Assembly: GCA_902812495.1 (NCBI GenBank)
Contig: CADDZR010000002.1
Span: 43,574-107,573 of the forward strand
Length of the DNA stretch: 64,000 nucleotides
Reading direction: 5' to 3'
Source: an archaeon
GTDB lineage: Archaea; Thermoproteota; Nitrososphaeria; Nitrososphaerales; Gagatemarchaeaceae
Positions 16,232-23,512 of the stretch are shown here, piece after piece. Each line of letters starts with the position of its first letter. Position 1 is the stretch's first letter. The notes beneath the pieces were generated by a model. That model worked only from the letters and a program-made list of their open reading frames with translations. It ran no database searches and was not told the origin of the DNA. Both the position numbers and the translations under genes were made by a program.

Positions 16232-18522
16232 TGAATAGTAGCTACATCAAATTCCTAGACGACATAACAAAGCATGATGTTCCCTTTGCAGGGGGAAAGG
16301 GGGCAAACCTGGGTGAGATGTACAGAAAAGGTCTACCTGTACCGCCTGCATTTGTACTCACAACAAAGGCATATGAAGAATTTCTAGATAAAAATAAGAT
16401 AACTTCCGAGATAGAGAGAAGGCTAAGAGGAATAAATTTTGAAAATGTTGAGGAACTTGAGAAGAATGTTTCCGAGATACAGCAGCTTATCATATCTTCC
16501 AGAATCCCAGCTAACGTAAGGGAGGAAATTTTAAGAGGCTATAGGGAGCTCTGCGTGAGAACTGGAAAAAATAACCTACCCGTTGCTGTGAGGAGCTCTG
16601 CAACCATGGAGGACTTAAGGGAGGCAAGCTTTGCAGGGCAGCAGCTGACAATACTAAACGTGAGGGGGGAGAGGGAGCTACTTTCTGCAGTAAAGAGGTG
16701 CTGGGCATCTGTCTACACGCCAAGGGCAACAGCCTACAGGTACAGGAAGGGTTTCGGGTATAAGCCAATACCGACTGCAGTTGTAGTACAGAAGCAGATA
16801 ATGAGCGAAAAGTCCGGAGTTGGCTTTACACTCCATCCAACCACGGGAGACAGAGAAAAGGTTGTGATAGAGGCAGGCTTCGGACAGGGTGAGTACATTG
16901 TTTCTGGAAGCTCGACACCAGACACTTATGTTATTGATAAGAAGACAGGAAAGGTTGTTGAAAAGAGGATAAGTAACAAGAGCTACATGCTTGTCGCCAG
17001 TCCGGAAGGAGGCTTAAAGAAAGTAAAGCTACCCAATAACTATAGGAGTAGGCAGGTACTTGATGAAAAGGAACTGGGTGAGCTACTGAAGCTTGCTTTG
17101 TCTCTTGAGAGGTACTACAACTACCCTCAGGACTTTGAGTGGGCAATACAGGACGGAAGGATATACCTTGTTCAGACTAGGGCAGTGACAGTACTCCCAA
17201 AGGAGCAGAAGGTAACTCTTGAGAAAGATACACCTATTCTCTCAGGCCTTGGGGCTTCTCCAGGCATTGGGTCAGGGACAGTCAAGGTAGTGCTTGACGT
17301 TGAAAAGCTCTCAAAGGTACAGAAGGGCGATGTTCTCGTAACCAGGATGACGACACCTGATTTTGTGCCTGCAATGATAAAAGCAGCGGGAATAGTTACA
17401 GACGAGGGAGGCATGACAAGCCATGCAGCAATAGTTAGCAGGGAACTAGGTGTGCCATGCATTGTTGGAACAAAAGAGGCAACAAGCCTTCTCAAGGATG
17501 GGGAGAAAGTAACAGTTGACGGGTCAAGAGGTTTAGTTTTCAGGGGAGAGCTAAAGATAAGGGAGAAAAAAGAGGAGATCGAAGAATCCGTTCTGAAGCT
17601 TAAAACTAAAACAAAAGTATACATGAACCTAGGTGTTCCTGAGAAGATATACGAATATGAAAGGATACCTTTTGACGGAATAGGGCTGATGAGGGTAGAG
17701 TTCATAATTGCAAGCTATGTTGGGGAGCACCCGCTCCACCTGATAGAGACAGGCAGGGAGAGGATGTTTATTGAGAGGCTTGCCGAGGGTATTTCTCTTG
17801 TTGCAAAGAAGATACACCCAAGGCCTGTAGTTGTTAGGTTCTCTGATTTCAAGACAAACGAGTACAGAGAACTCGAGGGAGGGGAGAAGTTTGAGGAGAT
17901 AGAAGCAAATCCGATGATTGGATGGAGGGGTGTTTCCAGGTATATCTCGGAGGAGTATAGGAAGGCATTTGAGCTGGAGGTCAAGGCAATCAAGAAGGTA
18001 AGGGATGAGGGATGCGACAACGTATGGGTAATGCTTCCTTTTGTTAGGACAACATGGGAAGTTGAAAAATGTCTTAAGATATTGGAAGAACATGGCCTCG
18101 AAAGAGGGAATAACTTCAAGGTATGGATAATGGCAGAGGTTCCGTCTGTTGTTTTCCTAGCAGAGGAATTCGCTGAGCTATGCGACGGATTTAGCATAGG
18201 TTCAAACGACCTTACCCAACTTATTCTTGGAATTGACAGGGATTCTACAAGACTTGCGAACCTTGGATACTTTGACGAGAGAGATGAGGCAGTTAAGAGG
18301 GCTGTTAAGAGGCTTATAGATGCGGCACATAGTAGGGGAAAGACAATATCGATATGTGGCCAAGCACCCTCCGTCTATCCAGAGCTGACAGAGTTTCTGG
18401 TTAGAAGTGGGATAGACTCCGTTTCTGTTAACCCAGATACAGTAGTAAAGACAAGAAAGCTTGTGTATGAGGTTGAAAACTCACTTGGTAAGAAATCTCC
18501 AGGACATTATAATTCCAATTGA
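16231..18522 (+). CDS. ppsA: Phosphoenolpyruvate synthase
   Basis: A 763-residue enzyme with three modules in order: an N-terminal ATP-grasp domain (FAGGKGANLGEM, VRSSATMEDLREASFAGQ), the swivelling phosphohistidine domain (DEGGMTSHAAIVSRELG), and the PEP/pyruvate TIM barrel (GLMRVEFII, WVMLPFVRT, FSIGSNDLTQLILG, SICGQAPS). It makes PEP from pyruvate and ATP, the entry step of gluconeogenesis. The family is usually near 800 residues, so it is complete. Its last 42 bases overlap the convergent ABC permease gene. Confidence 0.97.
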   Translation: MNSSYIKFLDDITKHDVPFAGGKGANLGEMYRKGLPVPPAFVLTTKAYEEFLDKNKITSEIERRLRGINFENVEELEKNVSEIQQLIISSRIPANVREEILRGYRELCVRTGKNNLPVAVRSSATMEDLREASFAGQQLTILNVRGERELLSAVKRCWASVYTPRATAYRYRKGFGYKPIPTAVVVQKQIMSEKSGVGFTLHPTTGDREKVVIEAGFGQGEYIVSGSSTPDTYVIDKKTGKVVEKRISNKSYMLVASPEGGLKKVKLPNNYRSRQVLDEKELGELLKLALSLERYYNYPQDFEWAIQDGRIYLVQTRAVTVLPKEQKVTLEKDTPILSGLGASPGIGSGTVKVVLDVEKLSKVQKGDVLVTRMTTPDFVPAMIKAAGIVTDEGGMTSHAAIVSRELGVPCIVGTKEATSLLKDGEKVTVDGSRGLVFRGELKIREKKEEIEESVLKLKTKTKVYMNLGVPEKIYEYERIPFDGIGLMRVEFIIASYVGEHPLHLIETGRERMFIERLAEGISLVAKKIHPRPVVVRFSDFKTNEYRELEGGEKFEEIEANPMIGWRGVSRYISEEYRKAFELEVKAIKKVRDEGCDNVWVMLPFVRTTWEVEKCLKILEEHGLERGNNFKVWIMAEVPSVVFLAEEFAELCDGFSIGSNDLTQLILGIDRDSTRLANLGYFDERDEAVKRAVKRLIDAAHSRGKTISICGQAPSVYPELTEFLVRSGIDSVSVNPDTVVKTRKLVYEVENSLGKKSPGHYNSN

Positions 18523-19362
18523 TGCGAAGACAAAAGCGAACACTGCTAGATAAAGAAAGTCAAAGCCAAGTGGTGCAAAGCCAGGGGAGCCGAGCAGTAG
18601 CTGCCTTCCAATATCCGTTCCGTATGTTATTGGATTGATTGAAACAAAAGTTTGCAACCAGTTTGGCATGAATTTTGAAGGAAAGAGCGCATTACTTCCA
18701 AACAATAATGGGAGGTTTATCAAGTTCATTATAGCGACCTGTGATTGCCAGTCTGTGGCTCTTAGGGCAAGCATCAGGAAAAAGGCAGAGAGGCCAAAGG
18801 TCATTAGAAAGAGACCTGCAAACGTTCCAGCTATGCCCAAAGCCGTGATGCTACCGTAATTCATGCCAAGAAGTATAGCAACCACAAGTATAATCGCTGC
18901 CTGGAGCAGAGACCTGAAGACGCTTGACAGAACCTTGCCAATTACAATGACAGATCTTGAAACAGGAGTGCTCAGGACCTTGTCAAGGAAGCCGAACCTT
19001 CTATCCCAGACTATAGACATTCCGCTGAACATTGCTGTGAATACAATTACAAATGAAAGCATACCTACAGAAAGGAAGGAGAAGTAGTCTGAAGTTCCGA
19101 AAGTGTTCTGCATTATCTGCTCTGATATCTTGTTGAGAACATCCTTCGGTATCGAGAGGCCTGGGATGTTGAACGAGTTGGCAGAAAATATTGCACTGAA
19201 GTTCATGGCCTTGCCAAATAAGCCAAGCCATATTACTGGCTGTATCAAAGAAAGGAAGATAATGAAAGGTGCCTTGTACCATTTCATGAGCTCCCTGTTC
19301 GTGAGTGACCACAGACCATGCAGTTTTCCTGTGTTTACTCTTTCTTCAACAGACCAGCTCAT
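18481..19362 (-). CDS. ABC-2 type transporter permease
   Basis: A 293-residue membrane protein of the ABC-2 family: one N-terminal hydrophobic segment after WYKAPFIIFLSLIQPVIWLG, a large outside loop (about 55-100), then five helices. WDRRFGFLDKVLSTPVSR is the amphipathic coupling segment typical of drug/lipid exporters of the DrrB/NodJ kind. It overlaps the ATPase gene by 4 bases, so the two form one exporter, controlled by the PadR gene upstream. The substrate is unknown. Confidence 0.9.
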   Translation of the reverse strand: MSWSVEERVNTGKLHGLWSLTNRELMKWYKAPFIIFLSLIQPVIWLGLFGKAMNFSAIFSANSFNIPGLSIPKDVLNKISEQIMQNTFGTSDYFSFLSVGMLSFVIVFTAMFSGMSIVWDRRFGFLDKVLSTPVSRSVIVIGKVLSSVFRSLLQAAIILVVAILLGMNYGSITALGIAGTFAGLFLMTFGLSAFFLMLALRATDWQSQVAIMNLINLPLLFGSNALFPSKFMPNWLQTFVSINPITYGTDIGRQLLLGSPGFAPLGFDFLYLAVFAFVFASIGIIMSWRFLTK

Positions 19363-20369
19363 GCCCTTGCCCTCCTCAAAGTAAAACGCTGAGCCAAGAT
19401 ATCCGATGAATCAGCTTGCTCGTCCCTAAGATTCCTACCTGTGTACTCTAGGTAAACCTGGTCTAGGCTTGGTTTTGAAAGAGATATCCTCGTTACGTGG
19501 TACCCTCTCGACCTTATCAAGTCTATTATTGCAGGTGCGGCCTGCTCTCCGGAGTCAGACTTTATCCTGTAGTAGCCGTCGAGCCTCTTTACCTCCTTTA
19601 CGTATGAAATGTTCATTATCATTTGTGAGAGGTCAGGCTCTTTCTCCAGTACACCTACCTCTATAACATCACCCCCTATGCTCGACTTCAGCTCTTGCGG
19701 GGTACCGACCTTGATTATCTTCCCATGGTCAATAATTGCAATCCTGTCGCATATGCTGTCAGCTTCTTCAAGGTAGTGCGTTGTCATGAAAAGTGTCATG
19801 CCGTAATCGTTCTTTAGCTTCCTAATATATTCCCAGACTGCGGCCCTTGTCTGTACATCGAGGCCAAGTGTCGGCTCATCCAAAAAAAGAAGCCTCGGAT
19901 GGTTTATTAACCCGCATGCTAACTCGAGCCTTCTCCTCATACCTCCCGAGTAGTTCATTACCTTCTTGTTTGCTGAATCTTTCAAGCCAACTAGCTGGAG
20001 CAACTCATCTGCCCTCCTTTTTGCCACATCCTTCGGTATACCGTAGAGAGATGCACAGAACATTATATTCTCGTACCCAGTCATATCCTCATCGGCTGTG
20101 TATTCCTGCGGCACAACACCAATTGACGCTCTAACCTTGTTTGCCTGTTTAGCTATGTCGAAGCCACAGACAGTTGCTGTACCTGAGGTTGGCTTGAGCA
20201 ATGTTGTTAGCATCTTTATTGTTGTTGTCTTGCCTGCACCATTCGGGCCAAGGAAGCCAAAGACCTCCCCTTCGTAAACATCGAAAGTAACATTATCTAC
20301 AGCCTTGAGCCTATCGTTAAAGACCTTTGTTAGGCCCTTTACCTCAATTATCTTTCTCATCTCATCCAC
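19359..20369 (-). CDS. ABC transporter ATP-binding protein (DrrA-like)
   Basis: A 336-residue ATPase: Walker A GPNGAGKTTTIK, Q-loop VVPQEYTADEDMTGYENI, signature NYSGGMRRRLELA, Walker B LLFLDEPTLGLD and switch His MTTHYLEEAD. The extra C-terminal region of about 90 residues is typical of DrrA-type ATPases paired with ABC-2 permeases. It lies between padR (8-base overlap) and the permease (4-base overlap), giving a regulator-ATPase-permease operon, probably for export of a toxic or lipid-like compound. Confidence 0.95.
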   Translation of the reverse strand: MDEMRKIIEVKGLTKVFNDRLKAVDNVTFDVYEGEVFGFLGPNGAGKTTTIKMLTTLLKPTSGTATVCGFDIAKQANKVRASIGVVPQEYTADEDMTGYENIMFCASLYGIPKDVAKRRADELLQLVGLKDSANKKVMNYSGGMRRRLELACGLINHPRLLFLDEPTLGLDVQTRAAVWEYIRKLKNDYGMTLFMTTHYLEEADSICDRIAIIDHGKIIKVGTPQELKSSIGGDVIEVGVLEKEPDLSQMIMNISYVKEVKRLDGYYRIKSDSGEQAAPAIIDLIRSRGYHVTRISLSKPSLDQVYLEYTGRNLRDEQADSSDILAQRFTLRRARA

Positions 20370-20787
20370 CAGATATAATAGCCTCCAGCCTACTCGAGAG
20401 CTCCGCGAATTTATTCTTATTCTTTAGTATTACTGTTCTGTCCTTCTTAGCCAAGTCCTCAAGGTAAGATATGTAGCTTGATAGCTCTTCAATAACTTGC
20501 TCAACTGATCCAGGCTTTGGTCTTCCTCCAAAGTCAAAAAAGCTAACCTCGTTCTTTCCTTTTTCTGTTAGTTCGTACCTTCCGTCTTCACGTTTCTTTA
20601 CTAGACCTTCAGAAGTAAGGCTCTCAAGAAGTGGATAAACCGAACCTGGAGAGGGCCTCCACCATCCACGTGTCATTATTTCCATCTCGTCCATAAGTTC
20701 CGCACCGTTCTTTGGACCCCTGCTAAGCAGGTAGAGTATCCAGAACCTCAGTCCTCTCCTCATACCAGGAAAGAAAATGTTCCACAT
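20362..20787 (-). CDS. PadR-family transcriptional regulator
   Basis: A 141-residue protein with the PadR winged helix: LRFWILYLLSRGPKNGAELMDEM, then RPSPGSVYPLLESLTSEGLV and the wing DGRYELTEKGK. The C-terminal part is helical (dimerisation). PadR proteins repress neighbouring exporter genes and let go on ligand binding. It is the first gene of the ABC-2 exporter operon. Three overlapping palindromes cover its start codon and promoter, so autorepression is likely. Confidence 0.9.
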   Translation of the reverse strand: MWNIFFPGMRRGLRFWILYLLSRGPKNGAELMDEMEIMTRGWWRPSPGSVYPLLESLTSEGLVKKREDGRYELTEKGKNEVSFFDFGGRPKPGSVEQVIEELSSYISYLEDLAKKDRTVILKNKNKFAELSSRLEAIISGG

Positions 20788-20821
20788 ATCGGTTAACGAT
20801 ATCGGTTATCCGATATCGGAT
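20786..20821. promoter_or_regulatory. Cluster of overlapping palindromes, PadR operator candidate
   Basis: Three inverted repeats tile this stretch: ATATCG-5-CGATAT (20786-20802), ATATCGG-4-CCGATAT (20799-20816) and the perfect 14-mer ATCCGATATCGGAT (20808-20821). They share the core ATATCGG. They begin at the start codon of padR (20785-20787) and reach a TATA-like tttatta (about 20822-20828 on the minus strand), so a bound dimer would block the transcription start. Confidence 0.7.
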
Positions 20822-20904
20822 AATAAACTTTTCTTAGCCATAGTGTTTTATATTAACTGATTCTCTGCACTGCTACCTGTTATGAAGTTTCAAATAGGAA
20901 CCTC

Positions 20905-21421
20905 TAACATGACTACAAATGAAATTCACCCTAGGTTTACTTGTTGCTTCTTTTGCCTCATTGTTCACTGTCATAACACTCCGAGCTGTTTTATGCCAGA
21001 AAAGGTCGCAACCTAGCCTATTTTTCACGAACCCAATTCAGGAGATTGATGCTTACTGCAACAACTTAAAGAATACCTTTGTAGAGGATTTGCCTCATAT
21101 GTGCCCCAGCTGCCAAAGCCTTTCAATGCAGGCAATCCAACAAACTAAGTGATTTCCCATAACAACATGGCAAACCGTGTGGCCAAGCTCAGCTTTCCGT
21201 TCTTCTCTTCTCCAACTAAACAACGGAATGGAAGACAGACCAGCAGAAGGTGACATTCCTATCACAAGGTTTACTCTTCCACTTCGGTAGCTAACTTGGT
21301 CTATGCTGTTTAACAACAGAGGCGCTGGTTCCCACGAAAGATTCATCCTTATACCAATAGAGCTACTCTCAATTCCATTCTCAGATAGGGATGAAGGCAA
21401 GCCCTCTTCAGTATACTTCAC
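20905..21421. pseudogene. Decayed region with possible archaemetzincin fragments in opposite orientation
   Basis: This stretch has no convincing intact gene. The minus strand (21421 to about 21140) reads GIRMNLSWEPAPLLLNSID then RREERKAELGHT, similar to an archaemetzincin N-terminal half followed by a HELGHT zinc motif with its first His lost. The plus strand (20909 to about 21130) reads, in two frames, VHCHNTPSCFM and FFTNPIQEIDAY...CPSCQSL, resembling the family's following GHCxxxxCVM...SNSxxEVD...CxxC part. The halves face each other tail to tail, as if the 3' half had been inverted, and both carry frame breaks. A GAGGTAGGGG-ATG just upstream on the minus strand could be the original start, now out of frame. 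The assignment rests on motif likeness only. Confidence 0.35.
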
Positions 21422-21544
21422 ATGCGCGATATCTTCATCCCCTACCTCTTTAAAGTAAATATCCTAATTAGCAGTTTAATCGTTTTAACAGTATTAATCC
21501 AGGTTTGCAATAAAACATGAACTATCATTTTGATGGTAAGATGA

Positions 21545-21654
21545 TAGCCCGGCCTGGATTCGAACCAGGGTCACCAGGTCGCCTCTCCCATGCGGGATCC
21601 AGAGCCTGGTACTCAAGGAGTACAACCCTTCCTTGACCGCTAGACGACCGGGCT
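21545..21654 (-). tRNA. tRNA-Gln (CTG) with two introns
   Basis: On the minus strand acceptor AGCCCGG pairs with CCGGGCT, with discriminator A. The T arm is CCTGG-TTCGAAT-CCAGG. The anticodon stem CCAGG/CCTGG encloses CTCTGG+A, anticodon CTG. Two insertions interrupt it: 19 bases after the base following the anticodon (about 21580-21598, the canonical 37/38 site) and 18 bases at the D-arm/anticodon-stem junction (about 21612-21629, near 25/26). Removing both leaves a regular 73-base tRNA-Gln. The exact splice points may shift by a few bases, and splicing by the archaeal bulge-helix-bulge endonuclease is assumed. Confidence 0.9.
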
Positions 21655-21712
21655 TCCGGGCTGCATTCTCCTTTTGCCATAGGGAATAAAAGCGTGTCTA
21701 AACGATGGAAGG

Positions 21713-22819
21713 CTACTGAGTAAGACCAGCCCTGGTGAACTGAGTTACAGTACTAACAATCTTTGAAAGAGCATCTGCAAGTGTTTTTTCATCAAGTATT
21801 CCCATATGCCCAACCCTTATCATTCTGTCCCTGTCGTTTCCTATCCCTCTGGCTACAACAATTCCATATTTCTCTTCAAGTGCATTTTGAATTGATTGAG
21901 ATGAACCATCACTAACCCAGATACCCGTTACTGTGTTTGCCCTGAATCCTTTTTCAGCAACTATTTTCAAGCCTGCAGCCTCGAAAGAGGACCTTGCAGC
22001 ATTTGCAAGCCTTTCGTGCCTCTTCCATCTCTCCTGAATTCCCTCTTGCTTTAGCTCAAGTAAGGCCTGCCTGAGAGCAAGTATAACATGGGTAGCTGGT
22101 GTTGCAAGGTAGATTTTTGGGTCGCTCATTATAGGTTTCCACCTAGCTAAGTTCATGTAGTAAGACTCTATATCATCCTTTCTCGATTCTATGTATTCCA
22201 TTGCCCTGTTTGAGACAGCTATTAAAACAGCTCCAGGAGGGGCTGCTAGTGCTTTCTGCGATGCTGTAAAGACAACGTCAGCATTAAGAGTGTCAAAGTC
22301 AAGCTGCTCACCTCCAATACCGCAAACAGAGTCGACAACAGAAAAAACATCTGCCCTAGAACATTCCTCAACAAGTTCTCTCACAGGGTTTCTCACACCT
22401 GTTGATGTCTCGACGTGTGTTATGAAGACAGCCTTGTACCTCTCCTTAGCTAGCTCCCTCCTTAAATCTTCGGGGTCTGCGTGTTTTCCTGGCGAGTACT
22501 CCAATTCTTTTACAGCTACCTTGTGTGCTTTATTTATCAGGACAAACCTCTTCCCGAAATAACCTGTTGTTAGAACGAGAGCCTTATCCCCGTGCCCCAG
22601 AAGGCTGTAGACTGATGTTTCCATTCCTGTTGTACCTGTTCCTGTGAAAACAAACTGGTGCCCCTTTGTATTCCCAAACACATATCTAGCAAGTTCGAGT
22701 GTCTCGAGAAATGAGTTGTAGAATTCCTCGCCTGTGTGAGATATCTGCGGCAGAGACATTACATTCCTAACAGATTCTGAGAGGTTTGTTGGACCAGGTA
22801 TCAGCAGAAGCTTTTGCAC
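21713..22819 (-). CDS. Class V aminotransferase (alanine/serine-glyoxylate type)
   Basis: A 368-residue PLP enzyme: LLIPGPTNLSESV at the N-terminus, TGTGTTGMETSV (cofactor phosphate), SVVDSVCGIGGE (Asp to pyridine N) and the Schiff-base lysine in FTASQKALAAPPG. This is the serine-pyruvate/alanine-glyoxylate aminotransferase branch. It could interconvert serine and hydroxypyruvate, glyoxylate and glycine, or act in serine synthesis. A SerB-like phosphatase gene lies 63 bases upstream in the same direction, which favours a serine-related role. Confidence 0.9.
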   Translation of the reverse strand: MQKLLLIPGPTNLSESVRNVMSLPQISHTGEEFYNSFLETLELARYVFGNTKGHQFVFTGTGTTGMETSVYSLLGHGDKALVLTTGYFGKRFVLINKAHKVAVKELEYSPGKHADPEDLRRELAKERYKAVFITHVETSTGVRNPVRELVEECSRADVFSVVDSVCGIGGEQLDFDTLNADVVFTASQKALAAPPGAVLIAVSNRAMEYIESRKDDIESYYMNLARWKPIMSDPKIYLATPATHVILALRQALLELKQEGIQERWKRHERLANAARSSFEAAGLKIVAEKGFRANTVTGIWVSDGSSQSIQNALEEKYGIVVARGIGNDRDRMIRVGHMGILDEKTLADALSKIVSTVTQFTRAGLTQ

Positions 22820-22882
22820 ATCATTGGCTGGAGAGGGACAAGATAAACGCTTTACTATGCTATTGAGATATGAGCATATCTA

Positions 22883-23512
22883 CTATATGTGCCTGAATAT
22901 CTCATCCAGCCTTGTTATGTTTATTATTCCAGGCTCGTTAGCTCTATGTGTGTGCGTCAGCATGAAACCTATTCCTGCAGCCTTCAGAAATGAAATGTCG
23001 TAGGGGGTGTCTCCAACTGCGATCGTCTCTTCTCTCTTTGCCCCAAGCTCAGAAATTAGTCTGAGGAATGCAACATCCTTTCTCAACGGCTCTACAAAGC
23101 ATCTTCCTCTCTCTGTGAGCTTTCCTTCACTATCAAAAGTAAGCGAATTAGCGACCCATTTCTTTATCCCAAGGTCCCTTGCAACACACGATGCAAGTAT
23201 GTCTATCCCTGAGGTAACAATGACTGGCTCGATGCCCATCTTCCTTAGCCTTGAAACAGTGCTTACAGCATCCCTTCTTATTCTGTAGGATGAGAGTATT
23301 CTTTCTATCTCCTCCTTCCTAACTCCCTTTGGCCATGCAGCTATATCCCTCCTCATGAACTCTTCATAGCTTATCTTTCCTTTGGTGTAGAGCTCCAAAG
23401 ACCTCTTTCCTATTTCTTCTGTTCCGAAGTGCCTGTGTATAGCAACCCAGCTTGAATCTTCCTCTAGCAATGTGCCATCCATATCAAACGCAGCAACGAG
23501 AAATCTCTTCAT
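22883..23512 (-). CDS. HAD phosphatase, phosphoserine phosphatase-like (SerB)
   Basis: A HAD hydrolase with motif I AFDMDGTLLEEDSSW, motif II VIVTSGIDILA and motif IV AVGDTPYDISFLKAAG, in the SerB order with a helical cap (about residues 25-90). The frame could be read from 23551, but ATG 23512 starts directly with MKRFLVAAFDMDG and gives a 4-base overlap with argS, so it is preferred (209 residues). SerB converts O-phosphoserine to serine, and other small phosphoesters are possible. Together with the aminotransferase downstream and the SerK-like gene at 10194 it suggests phosphoserine turnover. Confidence 0.8.
   Translation of the reverse strand: MKRFLVAAFDMDGTLLEEDSSWVAIHRHFGTEEIGKRSLELYTKGKISYEEFMRRDIAAWPKGVRKEEIERILSSYRIRRDAVSTVSRLRKMGIEPVIVTSGIDILASCVARDLGIKKWVANSLTFDSEGKLTERGRCFVEPLRKDVAFLRLISELGAKREETIAVGDTPYDISFLKAAGIGFMLTHTHRANEPGIINITRLDEIFRHI

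Noticed and set aside
20919..21152. A 77-codon plus-strand frame (MKFTLGLLVASFASLF...) as a secreted protein
   Set aside because: The hydrophobic start looks like a signal peptide, but there is no ribosome-binding site. The neighbouring frame carries the better protein-like signal (VHCHNTPSCFM), so it is treated as part of the decayed region.
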